Shown in pieces: positions 1-8,476 of a stretch of 48,746 nt of DNA (its first letter is position 1; each line of letters opens with the position of its first letter). Both the position numbers and the translations under genes were made by a program. The DNA lies in NCBI GenBank assembly GCA_029883265.1, contig JAOUJM010000010.1:1-48746 (forward strand), given 5' to 3'. Under the pieces are notes generated by a model that saw nothing but the letters and a program-made list of their open reading frames with translations, searched no databases and was not told the DNA's origin. This DNA comes from Gammaproteobacteria bacterium (lineage in GTDB: Bacteria; Pseudomonadota; Gammaproteobacteria; S012-40).

Positions 1-188
1 TTCTTCTCGAGTTTGAGCAGATCGAGCACTTTATCTGATATTGATATAATATTATTGTCTCGACCAATGACAACAACACCTTCGCTCAACTCATCCAGAA
101 TTCTAGTTAAGCCAATATAACGATATCGTGCTTGCTGATCAGTCGCATCGGCGATTAATAGATTAGGGTTAGGTTTTGTTGGCTTCAT
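1..188 (-). CDS. N-terminal part of a PAS-like sensor/signalling protein (partial)
   Basis: An open frame runs from an ATG at 188 to the window edge, giving 62 residues. The sequence after about residue 28 (LTRILDELSEGVVVIGRDNN) reads like the start of a PAS domain, where a helix is followed by a strand that 'looks back' at a self-generated signal; this is the usual beginning of sensor kinases, diguanylate cyclases and related proteins. There is no signal peptide or membrane segment in the visible part. The catalytic or output domain lies outside the window, so the function cannot be given. The 129 bases between this gene and the DUF1178 gene hold nothing I recognise. Confidence 0.5.
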   Translation of the reverse strand, partial: MKPTKPNPNLLIADATDQQARYRYIGLTRILDELSEGVVVIGRDNNIISISDKVLDLLKLEK

Positions 189-317
189 TTCAATGTAAAC
201 AATATAAGATAAATTAAATGCGAATCAGACCCTTATCGGTATGATTGCAGTTTGACTAAAGTCACTTGAGCAAAAGAAACAAAATGAAATAGTGAAAGAA
301 AATCTTGCGAAGTTTAG

Positions 318-764
318 TTAATTGAGCTTATTTTTATCAGTGAGTAGGAAATCAGGCAGACTCAGAGTGTCTACCCCTTCTTCGTGTAAGCTTTGAATTT
401 GTTCAGTCGTGGCCTGGCCCTTGATTGCTCGTTTATCCGCTTCACCATAATGCATTCTTCGCGCTTCTTCGCTAAAACGCTCACCCACATCCTCACTATT
501 TTTAACGTGGTGACGCAACGCATTTAACCAGTGTTTAAATTCGGCCGGCGATTCCGCAGATGGTATAGGCGCAGTTGTCGATTGGTTGCCAGACTGGTTT
601 GAGGCTTTGACATAATGAGCCGACGGTACACGTTTAATTGTCGCGCTTTCACATAAAGGACAACTGATTAAATGAGAATCGTTTTGAGCCTGAAAATCGT
701 CAGCTGATTTAAACCAACCTTCAAAGCGATGTCCAATTTCACATTCTAAGTCATAGATAATCAT
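318..764 (-). CDS. DUF1178 family protein
   Basis: This 148-residue protein begins MIIYDLECEIGHRFEGWF, the hallmark start of DUF1178 proteins, and has a CPLC pair near residue 35 that, together with Cys8 and His12, could form a small zinc-ribbon-like site. A low-complexity linker (Ser/Thr/Gln, about residues 55-70) leads to a helical C-terminal half with an ERFSEEARRMHYGE segment typical of the family. The protein is cytosolic. The biochemical role of DUF1178 is not established. It stands alone here, with short non-coding gaps on both sides. Confidence 0.85.
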   Translation of the reverse strand: MIIYDLECEIGHRFEGWFKSADDFQAQNDSHLISCPLCESATIKRVPSAHYVKASNQSGNQSTTAPIPSAESPAEFKHWLNALRHHVKNSEDVGERFSEEARRMHYGEADKRAIKGQATTEQIQSLHEEGVDTLSLPDFLLTDKNKLN

Positions 765-826
765 AGTTTTTTTAGGAAGCTAGGACACAAAGAAACTTAT
801 TTTAGCATATTTCACTAAATAAAAAA

Positions 827-1663
827 TTAGAATTCTAGGCGAATACCAATACTATCGAGATGACTTTGTGGTTGTTGATAAAGAAATTCTGCCACTTGAA
901 CCGAGTTTGAAGGACTGAAACGATAACCCTCATAATAAATAATTAGATCGGTTTTTTGCATATTTAGAAATCGTTTATTGAGACTCATATCGGCGAAATA
1001 AGATAATTGACGTCCTGGATATAAATAAAAATCAGCGGATGGAAGAGCAATATATTCATAATTGAATACCGGTGCACGAATACCTGCTCGTAACCAGTTA
1101 ATATATGATCCCACATGATTCAATCGCAATGCGAATTGCATATCAGTAATTAAATAATATTCAAAATAGCCACTGGCACCTTGCCCTGCCGCATTGACGC
1201 TATCATAAATATTACGAATCCAGTTATTGACTCCTAGGGATGCAAGTAAATCCATACTAGATTTTGCAGGAACACTAAGTCCACGAATGCCCAAACTAAA
1301 AACACTATTTAAACCGGCATAATCCGTATTTGTTAAAACGGCGGCCGTATTTCCATTTTCGTCAAACGATTCCCCGCTATAATTCATTCGCCCAAAATAA
1401 GCCAGAAATTGACTTTGATAAATTCTGGAAAACTCCCCCTGATCGAGTGATTGTTTCCATTCCTTATTTAATCCAGCAGTAAGGCGATAGCCACGCTCTT
1501 CTAACAACATGGAGTTGTCTGAGGGTCGAAATTCCTGCCAGACAAAATGCTCAGTTCCCAGAGTTTTTTTCCAGGTATTCAATAACTCGGCCTGTGCAGA
1601 GGTAATAGCAAGCATGTACAGAATGACTACACATAAATACAGCTTTAGAAAAGTTCTTTTCAT
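827..1663 (-). CDS. putative outer-membrane beta-barrel protein, unknown function
   Basis: I chose the ATG at 1663 (278 aa) because it opens directly into a signal peptide (MKRTFLKLYLCVVILYMLA, cleavage near SAQA-E); the frame extends 14 codons further upstream but those residues are charged and would bury the signal. The mature part is rich in alternating hydrophobic/aromatic residues, with many Tyr and Gly, and ends in Leu-Glu-Phe, a C-terminal aromatic typical of outer-membrane barrels assembled by the BAM complex. I recognise no family. It could be a small porin-like or lipid A/phospholipid-modifying barrel, but no catalytic motif is visible. Confidence 0.6.
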   Translation of the reverse strand: MKRTFLKLYLCVVILYMLAITSAQAELLNTWKKTLGTEHFVWQEFRPSDNSMLLEERGYRLTAGLNKEWKQSLDQGEFSRIYQSQFLAYFGRMNYSGESFDENGNTAAVLTNTDYAGLNSVFSLGIRGLSVPAKSSMDLLASLGVNNWIRNIYDSVNAAGQGASGYFEYYLITDMQFALRLNHVGSYINWLRAGIRAPVFNYEYIALPSADFYLYPGRQLSYFADMSLNKRFLNMQKTDLIIYYEGYRFSPSNSVQVAEFLYQQPQSHLDSIGIRLEF

Positions 1664-1821
1664 GGTCCTAGCCGTTTTTCTCGTCTTAAAGCAAATGTCG
1701 AACATTATGACACGTGGCTTTAATCGTATCCTAGATTAAAAAAGCACTTAAATCACATTCGCGGTTTGCCGATAGCCTGATTGTCATTCACCTAAATGGA
1801 TTTAAGCACAGGAATTAAACT

Positions 1822-2199
1822 ATGTCACAAGCTCAGCAAAAAGCGCATGAACGTCGTCGATTTTCTCGAATTCCTTTCGAAGCAGTGGTCAGTATCAAAG
1901 GCCCCAATGGCAAATGGACTGGAAAGCTCATTGATATTTCATTAAAAGGCATGCTTGTTAGCCGACCTCAAAATTGGGTCTCCAACCAGAAAGAATTGCT
2001 AAAAGTTGAAATTCATCCACCCGAAGAAGTGTTTGCTATTCGCATGGATGTGGAAACTACACATTCAGAAAATGATCACGTCGGTTTTGAATGCAAACAT
2101 ATTGATATTGACTCGGTTTCACATTTGCGCCGGTTAATTGAATTAAACGTTGGCGATGACAAAATTTTAAATCGTGAGTTGGCAGAACTTAGTCATTAA
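1822..2199 (+). CDS. PilZ domain protein (cyclic-di-GMP binding)
   Basis: This 125-residue single-domain protein carries both PilZ signature motifs. RRFSR at residues 12-16 is the RxxxR arm and DISLKG near residue 38 is the D/NxSxxG motif. PilZ proteins bind cyclic di-GMP and relay it to motility, adhesion or polysaccharide targets. It is cytosolic, without extra domains. It converges tail to tail with radA with one base between the stop codons, so the two transcripts probably overlap. No partner gene is adjacent, so its target cannot be read from context. Confidence 0.9.
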   Translation: MSQAQQKAHERRRFSRIPFEAVVSIKGPNGKWTGKLIDISLKGMLVSRPQNWVSNQKELLKVEIHPPEEVFAIRMDVETTHSENDHVGFECKHIDIDSVSHLRRLIELNVGDDKILNRELAELSH

Positions 2200-2200
2200 C

Positions 2201-3571
2201 TCATAAAAGTGATACGGCTTCACTTAAGCGAGACACAGCAATAATTTCAATATTTTTCGGTAGGTTTCGTGGCTGATTTGCTTTAGGCAATATAATTTTT
2301 GTGAATCCATGTTTAACGGCTTCTTTAACCCGTTCCTCACCGCTGGGAACGGGACGAATTTCTCCTGCTAATCCAACTTCTCCGAATACGACCCAATGAT
2401 TATCAATGGGTTTATTGCGAAAGCTGGATAAGGCCGCCATTAACACCGCTAAATCTACAGCAGTTTCTGCAACCCTGACACCGCCCACCACATTGACATA
2501 AACATCCTGATCGTACATAGCCACTTGTGCGTGACGATGCAAAACTGCCAGTAGCATAGATAAACGGTTCTGTTCCAAGCCCAGTGTTACGCGTTTTGGG
2601 TGACCAGCATAGCTTTCGTCTACCAGTGATTGTAATTCCACTAGTAGCGGTCGTGTGCCTTCCCGAGTAACGGTAATCACACTGCCGGAGACAGGTTCTT
2701 CATGACGCGATAAAAATATGGCCGAAGGATTACTGACGGCTTTCAATCCACTATCGGTCATAGCAAATACGCCAAGTTCATTCACGGCACCAAAACGATT
2801 TTTTACAGCGCGTAACATGCGATAGCGACTATCGCGTTCCCCTTCAAAATATAAAACTGTATCCACCATGTGTTCCAATACGCGGGGTCCCGCAATCACG
2901 CCTTCTTTGGTAACGTGTCCAACTAAAAATAAGGCGGTGTTGGTTTGCTTGGCGAATTGCACCAGTTGTGCAGTTGATTCACGTAATTGGCTCACCGCAC
3001 CAGGAGCGGAATTCACGGCTTCTGTATAAACGGATTGGATGGAATCGATTACCATAATCCGTGGTTTTTCCTGATGCGCAGTGGCAAGAATATTTTCGAT
3101 TTGAGTCTCTGCCAGTAAACGCAATCGATCGGCTTGTAAGTTTAAACGCTGGGCGCGCATACTCACTTGTTGCAAGGATTCCTCGCCGGTAATGTATAAC
3201 ACTTTATGCGCCAGACTTAGACTGACCATGGTTTGCAATAAAATCGTCGATTTGCCAATTCCTGGATCACCGCCGAGCAAAACCACCGAACCAAAAACTA
3301 ATCCACCACCCAATACACGATCAAATTCTTCACTGCCTGCAGTGATGCGTGACTCTTGGGTTGCTTCTACTTGTGCCAGGGTTAAAACCCGTTCGGCTTT
3401 TCCAACATTGCCTGCATAGCCGGCAAAACGCGCACGCCCACCGGATGTTGCAGGTGCTGATTGTACTTCTTCAAAACTATTCCAGGACTGACAATCGGGA
3501 CATTGGCCGATCCATTTAGGACTTTCGCTACCGCATTGAGTACAGACAAAACTGACTTTAGTTTTAGCCAT
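2201..3571 (-). CDS. radA: DNA repair protein RadA (Sms)
   Basis: RadA is a RecA-like hexameric helicase that promotes branch migration and processing of recombination intermediates. The 456-aa protein has the N-terminal zinc finger (Cys10, Cys13, Cys24, Cys27), a Walker A motif GGDPGIGKST at about 100-109, the RadA-specific KNRFG motif at 257-261 and a C-terminal Lon-protease-like domain. I chose the ATG at 3571, which gives the canonical MAKTKVSFVCTQCG start; the upstream extension lies inside alr. The start overlaps the end of alr by 8 bases, which suggests translational coupling and a shared alr-radA transcript. Confidence 0.97.
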   Translation of the reverse strand: MAKTKVSFVCTQCGSESPKWIGQCPDCQSWNSFEEVQSAPATSGGRARFAGYAGNVGKAERVLTLAQVEATQESRITAGSEEFDRVLGGGLVFGSVVLLGGDPGIGKSTILLQTMVSLSLAHKVLYITGEESLQQVSMRAQRLNLQADRLRLLAETQIENILATAHQEKPRIMVIDSIQSVYTEAVNSAPGAVSQLRESTAQLVQFAKQTNTALFLVGHVTKEGVIAGPRVLEHMVDTVLYFEGERDSRYRMLRAVKNRFGAVNELGVFAMTDSGLKAVSNPSAIFLSRHEEPVSGSVITVTREGTRPLLVELQSLVDESYAGHPKRVTLGLEQNRLSMLLAVLHRHAQVAMYDQDVYVNVVGGVRVAETAVDLAVLMAALSSFRNKPIDNHWVVFGEVGLAGEIRPVPSGEERVKEAVKHGFTKIILPKANQPRNLPKNIEIIAVSRLSEAVSLL

Positions 3572-4637
3572 TATCGACTTCCTTGAAGACGACTCGTGAG
3601 GTGAGCCGACAACTGAGTTCATACGGAATAGTTTCGGCGAATTGCGCTACGGTATTAATCGCTGGTCCGCCCTGTCCCCATAAAATTGCCGAATCGCCAA
3701 CATTGACACTTGCATTCGATCCTATCTCAACACAAATCATGTCCATACTCACACGCCCGGCAAGCGTAAAGCTTTCACCATTAATTACCACCGGTGTACC
3801 ATCGGCCGCATGGCGTGGATAACCATCACCATACCCCAATCCAATCACAGCAATGCGAGTATTCTCTTTAGCTTTCCAACGACTGCCATAGCCCACCGCC
3901 TGGCCTTTGGCCAAATCTTTGACTGCAATCACTTGGCTGCTCAAGCTCATGACCGGTTTCAGTCCCAATGATTGCGCACTTTTATCCGAAAATGGCGATG
4001 CACCATAAAGCATAATGCCTGGGCGTACCCAATCGTAATGGCTATGAGCTTGAGTCAAGATGGCAGCCGAGTTGGCCATGCTTCGCCATAAACCTGGACC
4101 CAAACTGGTGTCATGAAACAGTTTAAGTTGCTGCTGATTACTTTTGGCGTCCACTTGGTCAGCATTGGCAAAATGCGAGAACAAACCTAATACTTTGTGA
4201 TCTTCTTTGAGTAAGCCATAGGCTTGCATAATTGTATTTGGCGAAAAACCCAAACGATTCATACCTGTGTCGAGTTTCAGCCAAAGATTGATTTTTTGTG
4301 AAAATGCTTGCAGTAAACTCAACTGACGTTCATCGTGAATAACACATTGCAGACTTAAGGCGGATGCGCGTTTTAATTCCGATTCGTTAGCAAACCCATG
4401 CAATAATACAATTGGTTTTTGTTTATGTTTTTCGCGAAGCTGAATCGCTTCTTCGATATGAGCCACAGCAAATGCATCGGCTTGCTCTAAGGCTTTGGCT
4501 ACAGACATCATGCCATGACCATAGGCATTAGCTTTGATCACCGCCATAATTTTTGCCTGCGGTGCATGTTTTTTTACGACTTGTAGATTATGTCGTAATG
4601 CACTTAAGTCGATGGTTGCCTCGGCGGCTTGGGTCAT
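3564..4637 (-). CDS. alr: alanine racemase
   Basis: This PLP enzyme converts L-alanine to D-alanine for peptidoglycan. The PLP lysine is Lys35 in AVIKANAYGHG, and the second catalytic base is probably Tyr250 in AVGYGSRW. The 357-aa length is typical of the proteobacterial form. The start codon overlaps the dnaB stop as ATGA (4 bases) and the end overlaps radA by 8 bases, so dnaB-alr-radA look like one coupled unit. D-alanine supplied by this enzyme ends up in the stem peptides cut by DacB encoded at 41335-42768. Confidence 0.97.
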   Translation of the reverse strand: MTQAAEATIDLSALRHNLQVVKKHAPQAKIMAVIKANAYGHGMMSVAKALEQADAFAVAHIEEAIQLREKHKQKPIVLLHGFANESELKRASALSLQCVIHDERQLSLLQAFSQKINLWLKLDTGMNRLGFSPNTIMQAYGLLKEDHKVLGLFSHFANADQVDAKSNQQQLKLFHDTSLGPGLWRSMANSAAILTQAHSHYDWVRPGIMLYGASPFSDKSAQSLGLKPVMSLSSQVIAVKDLAKGQAVGYGSRWKAKENTRIAVIGLGYGDGYPRHAADGTPVVINGESFTLAGRVSMDMICVEIGSNASVNVGDSAILWGQGGPAINTVAQFAETIPYELSCRLTSRVVFKEVDNG

Positions 4638-6034
4638 TCATAGCCCTCATCGTCGTATAGATTGTGAATATAATTCTCGAAACGAGTGTATTGCCCAAGA
4701 AACGTTAAACGCACCGTACCAATCGGTCCATTCCGTTGTTTACCGATAATAATTTCTGCCGTGCCTTTATCTGGACTGTCTTCGTTATAAACTTCATCAC
4801 GATAAATAAAAACAATCACATCCGCATCCTGCTCAATCGCACCCGATTCCCGCAAATCTGACATTACCGGACGTTTATTCGGTCGTTGTTCTAAACTACG
4901 ATTCAGCTGGGATAAAGCCACCACCGGCACACTGAGTTCTTTGGCTAATGATTTTAGTGAGCGAGAAATTTCTGAAATTTCCGTGGCGCGGTTTTCACCA
5001 CCCCCAGGAATCTGCATTAATTGCAAATAATCGATGACGATTAAACCCAATTGACCATGTTCGCGAGTTAAACGACGGGCTTTAGCGCGCAATTCATTTG
5101 GACTCAGCGCCGGGGTATCATCAATAAATAAGGGAACTTCGGCTAATATACCCACCGCTTCAGTCAAGCGAGGCCAGTCTTCATCAGCTAGTTTACCGGT
5201 ACGTATTTTGTGTTGGTCGATGCGCCCAATAGACGACATCATACGCATGGCCAATTGTTCGCCCGGCATTTCCATACTAAAAACCGCAACCGGGCGATTT
5301 GCATGCACTGCCACGTTCTCGGCGATATTCATTGCAAATGTGGTTTTACCCATCGACGGTCGGCCGGCGACGATAATCATATCGGAAGATTGCAAGCCTG
5401 AAGTCATATCATCGAAGTCACTGAAGTTTGTTGGTGCGCCAGTAATCGGATTGTCTTGCTGAAATAATTCGTCAATGCGGTCGACGGCGCGATTGAGTAA
5501 TTCTTTGATGCCTACAAAACCTTTTTTACCTCGAGAGCCTTTCTCCGCGATTTCGAATACCATTTGTTCGGCTTTATCGAGCACTTCAGCACTAGTAGAA
5601 CCATCGGTTTTAAAAGCACTTTCGGTGATTTTTGCTCCAACAGTCACCAACTGACGTAAAATTGAGCGCTCGCGTACAATGGCTGCATAGGCTCCAATAT
5701 TGGCAGCGCTAGGTGTATTCTTGGCGATGGTGCCTAAATAGGCAATGCCACCGGCATTATCCAACTCTCCGTGACTCTCTAACCACTCGGATAAAGTCAC
5801 TAGATCGAAAGGTTTATTTTGCGCGGCCAACTCAGCAATAGCGCGGAAAATCAGGCGATGATCGTGGCGATAAAAATCGTCTTCGATAACCAAATCACCC
5901 ACTTGATCCCAGGCACTATTATCCAGCATCAATCCACCTAATATGGATTGTTCGGCTTCAACTGAATGTGGTGGGATTTTGAGGTGCTGGGTTTCCTTGT
6001 CTTGTGCAGGAAAAGTAACAGCAGAATCCGGCAT
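4634..6034 (-). CDS. dnaB: replicative DNA helicase DnaB
   Basis: This is the hexameric 5'-3' helicase of the replisome. The 466-aa protein has the DnaB N-terminal domain (about 20-125, starting PHSVEAEQSILGG), a linker and a RecA-like C-terminal domain with Walker A GRPSMGKTT at 224-232 and the later DLRESGAIEQDADV segment. No intein interrupts it. The ATG at 6034 has a GGGGG ribosome-binding stretch five bases upstream. It follows rplI after a 131-base gap containing a hairpin and is followed by alr with a 4-base overlap. Confidence 0.97.
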   Translation of the reverse strand: MPDSAVTFPAQDKETQHLKIPPHSVEAEQSILGGLMLDNSAWDQVGDLVIEDDFYRHDHRLIFRAIAELAAQNKPFDLVTLSEWLESHGELDNAGGIAYLGTIAKNTPSAANIGAYAAIVRERSILRQLVTVGAKITESAFKTDGSTSAEVLDKAEQMVFEIAEKGSRGKKGFVGIKELLNRAVDRIDELFQQDNPITGAPTNFSDFDDMTSGLQSSDMIIVAGRPSMGKTTFAMNIAENVAVHANRPVAVFSMEMPGEQLAMRMMSSIGRIDQHKIRTGKLADEDWPRLTEAVGILAEVPLFIDDTPALSPNELRAKARRLTREHGQLGLIVIDYLQLMQIPGGGENRATEISEISRSLKSLAKELSVPVVALSQLNRSLEQRPNKRPVMSDLRESGAIEQDADVIVFIYRDEVYNEDSPDKGTAEIIIGKQRNGPIGTVRLTFLGQYTRFENYIHNLYDDEGYE

Positions 6035-6125
6035 ATGACCCCCGTGACGACTAGAACTGATTATTATAGGTCAAAAGCAAATTCGAGGGCTAATAGAATA
6101 TTATTGTTAGTGACCCCTCACCCAA

Positions 6126-6148
6126 TCCCCCTTGTGTTACAAGGAGGA
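6126..6148. repeat. hairpin-forming inverted repeat between rplI and dnaB
   Basis: The arms TCCCCCTTGT and ACAAGGAGGA pair over ten positions with one mismatch around a three-base loop. The preceding sequence, CCCCTCACCCAATCCCCC, resembles the short interspersed palindromic elements seen between genes in many gammaproteobacteria, but I find no second copy in this window. No T-run follows on the minus strand, so it is not an obvious intrinsic terminator. It may tune the ratio of rplI to dnaB mRNA. Confidence 0.5.
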
Positions 6149-6165
6149 AAAAGATGTGAAACTGA

Positions 6166-6615
6166 CTACTCGGCAATAACGCTAAGTTTGATAGCTGTGC
6201 CAACGTCAGGATGCAAAATGGCGGTAACTTCATATTCACCGATAGCGCGAATCGCACCTTCAGGCATACTTACTTCGTTTTTACCAATTTCTACACCTGC
6301 AGCGGTGACGGCATCAGCTACTTCGCGCACACCAATCGAACCATAAAGCTTGCCTTCATCACTGGCTTTACCAGTAATTTCAACCGTTCCCAAATTATCA
6401 ATTTGAGTGGCGCGGGCTTTAGCTGCAACCAATGAATCATTGGCTTTGGCTTCTAACTCAGTGCGACGCTCTTCGAATACTTTGATATTATTTTCAGTTG
6501 CAGCAACCGCTTTACCTTGGGGAATTAAATAATTACGACCATAACCGGCACGTACTTTTACCTGATCACCGATGGTGCCTAGGTTTTTTACTTTCTCAAG
6601 AAGAATAATCTCCAT
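6166..6615 (-). CDS. rplI: 50S ribosomal protein L9
   Basis: L9 binds domain V of 23S rRNA and projects from the base of the L1 stalk. The 149-aa protein has the expected MEIILLEKVKNLGTIGDQV start, the conserved GYGRNYLIPQGKA segment (about 25-37), a long connecting helix and a C-terminal globular domain. GAGGTG lies seven bases before the ATG. It belongs to the rpsF-rpsR-DUF2232-rplI group. Confidence 0.98.
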   Translation of the reverse strand: MEIILLEKVKNLGTIGDQVKVRAGYGRNYLIPQGKAVAATENNIKVFEERRTELEAKANDSLVAAKARATQIDNLGTVEITGKASDEGKLYGSIGVREVADAVTAAGVEIGKNEVSMPEGAIRAIGEYEVTAILHPDVGTAIKLSVIAE

Positions 6616-6654
6616 GTTTCACCTCGTTTAGGCTGCATGAGCCTGATGTTAATT

Positions 6655-7551
6655 TTAAACTGGTGACGCTTTATCTTTGATATAGCGTCGTAAATCTGTG
6701 TATGCGTCGACAATCGAAACCAGGGTGAATAACACCATGAGTTGCGGCGCAAATGCCAAGAGTAAATAGACCAGTACTAACCACAAACTGTTGGCTTGAG
6801 TGCGTTTGGCCCAATCGTGCAAAAAAGCCAAGCCGGGTAGGCTATAAACAGTAATAAGCACAATCGCTATATCTGCCAATAAACTTCCCAAACCACCGCT
6901 AAAATAGGCCAGCATTAGTGTGGCTAGTGCAATAACACTATCCACTTTACCCGCTCGCAAACCACGAAATTCGCTGCCAAATCCACCTGGATTAAACAAT
7001 GTGGCCTGCCACCATCGAGCTAAAACCACGCTCGATGCCAAGGTGACAAAATAACTGGCGCTGAGTAAACCTGTCATCAGCTTGGCGCTGGTTGCAACAA
7101 ACTCTTTACCGAGCAATTCCGTGGTTGGCATTTTGGCTAGGTTTTCCTGCCACCAAGCAACCGGGTCTTGCATGCTAGAGTGCATTGCAAACACCAAAAC
7201 CACGGCAACCAGTCCGGCAACAAAAAATGCCAGGGATAATGACACCGTGCGGCGCAATACCAGACTGATAGTCAGCACCGGCAACCATACCGCGATGGCA
7301 TATGCCAAACCTAAAATCACTTCTTTGGCTACAACCATGCCTACAGCAGTGATAATTACTGTGGCCCCAGCCGCAACCAGAAAACCTTCACTCGGACCTT
7401 TACGTAAAGTGACTAAGGCAATCACCGCCGCGCTCAGCGTGGTAAAAATCACACTAAGTGGGATTAACACCAGTGAGATTACGGCAAATGACGCACTCAG
7501 TGATAAGGCTTGAATGCGACCGCGCATGGCGTAATTCGCCAAGGCTTTCAT
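6655..7551 (-). CDS. DUF2232-type integral membrane protein
   Basis: This 298-aa protein is hydrophobic along most of its length, with about seven to nine membrane segments, and ends in a short basic cytoplasmic tail (DLRRYIKDKASPV). Its position between rpsR and rplI is the conserved place of the DUF2232/YybS-like membrane protein in Pseudomonas-type genomes, and its size fits. The function of that family is not established; some relatives resemble S-components of transporters. Its ribosome-binding site is weak. Identification rests on synteny and hydropathy more than on motifs. Confidence 0.75.
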   Translation of the reverse strand: MKALANYAMRGRIQALSLSASFAVISLVLIPLSVIFTTLSAAVIALVTLRKGPSEGFLVAAGATVIITAVGMVVAKEVILGLAYAIAVWLPVLTISLVLRRTVSLSLAFFVAGLVAVVLVFAMHSSMQDPVAWWQENLAKMPTTELLGKEFVATSAKLMTGLLSASYFVTLASSVVLARWWQATLFNPGGFGSEFRGLRAGKVDSVIALATLMLAYFSGGLGSLLADIAIVLITVYSLPGLAFLHDWAKRTQANSLWLVLVYLLLAFAPQLMVLFTLVSIVDAYTDLRRYIKDKASPV

Positions 7552-7576
7552 GGTCTGGTCTTTACTCTAACTGCGA

Positions 7577-7801
7577 TTAATGTGCGTCAGAATATGGCAA
7601 TAAAGCCAAATAACGCGCACGTTTGATTGCAGTGGCCAATTGACGTTGATACTTGGCGCTGGTACCAGTAATACGGCTAGGTACGATTTTGCCACTCTCA
7701 GTGACATAACTACGCAAAGTATTCAAATCTTTATAATCAATCTCAGTAACACCATCGGCGGTGAAACGACAGAATTTTCTACGACGAAAAAAACGTGACA
7801 T
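7577..7801 (-). CDS. rpsR: 30S ribosomal protein S18
   Basis: The 74-aa protein is basic and contains the core S18 sequence ([19 protein letters not shown] and then [20 protein letters not shown]), including the conserved 16S-binding region. AGGAG lies before its ATG. S18 forms a heterodimer with S6, encoded 19 bases upstream in the same operon. Confidence 0.98.
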   Translation of the reverse strand: MSRFFRRRKFCRFTADGVTEIDYKDLNTLRSYVTESGKIVPSRITGTSAKYQRQLATAIKRARYLALLPYSDAH

Positions 7802-7820
7802 TTATTATCTCCTATTCAGT

Positions 7821-8243
7821 TTAAGCTTCGGCACCAATAGACTCGCCAGCGTCATCTTCGTCAGATGCAACCACGGTCTCAACAACCTCTACAGGCGCAC
7901 GTGCTGGACGTTCATCACGATCATCTTTGTTCTTCATCATGAACGAAGTCTCAGTGACTGCTTCTTTGCGACGAACCACGAGATTACGCAAAACTGCGTC
8001 ATTGAAGCGGAAAGCACTGGTCAACTCATCGAGTACCGGCTGTTCACACTCAATATTCATCATCACGTAGTGAGCTTTGTGGATTTTCTGAATAGGATAA
8101 GCCAATTGACGTCGCCCCCAATCTTCCAAACGGTGTAACTTGCCGCCATTTGACTCGATTGTGGTGCGATAACGATCAATCATGCTTGGAACTTGATCAC
8201 TTTGGTCAGGGTGGACCAAAAACACGATCTCATAGTGTCTCAT
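7821..8243 (-). CDS. rpsF: 30S ribosomal protein S6
   Basis: S6 pairs with S18 on the platform of the small subunit. I chose the ATG at 8243 (140 aa), which gives the canonical [18 protein letters not shown] start and has AGAGGAG just upstream; a longer frame exists but would translate through the leader hairpin at 8266-8293. The ferredoxin-like core ends near residue 105 and is followed by an acidic tail (about 110-140, rich in Glu, Asp, Val and Ala), as is common in gammaproteobacterial S6, where RimK-type glutamate addition can occur. Whether that happens here is not visible. Confidence 0.97.
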   Translation of the reverse strand: MRHYEIVFLVHPDQSDQVPSMIDRYRTTIESNGGKLHRLEDWGRRQLAYPIQKIHKAHYVMMNIECEQPVLDELTSAFRFNDAVLRNLVVRRKEAVTETSFMMKNKDDRDERPARAPVEVVETVVASDEDDAGESIGAEA

Positions 8244-8265
8244 ATAATCTCCTCTTGGGTTACAA

Positions 8266-8293
8266 GCCTTCTGCCGAATCGGGGCAGTAAGGC
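8266..8293 (-). promoter_or_regulatory. S6:S18-type autoregulatory leader hairpin of rpsF
   Basis: In the leader RNA, GCCUU pairs with AAGGC and CUGCC with GGCAG, with one bulged A and the loop CCGAUUC. It lies 23-50 bases before the rpsF start. Bacterial rpsF leaders are known to carry a stem-loop with a conserved CCG bound by the S6:S18 complex, giving feedback control. The stem and the CCG in the loop are seen directly; binding is inferred. Confidence 0.6.
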
Positions 8294-8341
8294 AAGGAGT
8301 CACTGTTTATTCATTCCTAACCACCATGGCTAGGGCCGCGT

Positions 8342-8370
8342 ATTTTACTGATTTTATGTGGGATTAGCAA
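8342..8370 (-). promoter_or_regulatory. sigma70-type promoter of the rpsF operon
   Basis: Read on the minus strand, TTGCTA (8370-8365) is followed after 17 bases by TAAAAT (8347-8342). A GC-rich discriminator (ACGCGGCCC) comes next, as in ribosomal promoters under growth-rate and stringent control. The resulting leader of about 90 bases contains the S6:S18-like hairpin. Confidence 0.55.
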
Positions 8371-8476
8371 TCTTAAATGCGTACGCGTTAAACTAGCATC
8401 AAGCTTGTATGTCACCACCCGATGCATACATAAGTCTATTTCTTACAACCTTTTCCCATGCGACCAGGCTTCGACT

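Noticed and set aside
7082-7513. Long plus-strand frame opposite the DUF2232 membrane protein gene
   Set aside because: It is the Ala/Thr-rich mirror of a hydrophobic gene, with no ribosome-binding site and no likely function; the minus-strand gene has synteny support.
8244-8303. Twenty-residue upstream extension of S6
   Set aside because: It would run through the leader hairpin, has no family support, and the ATG at 8243 has an AGGAG site and gives the canonical S6 start.
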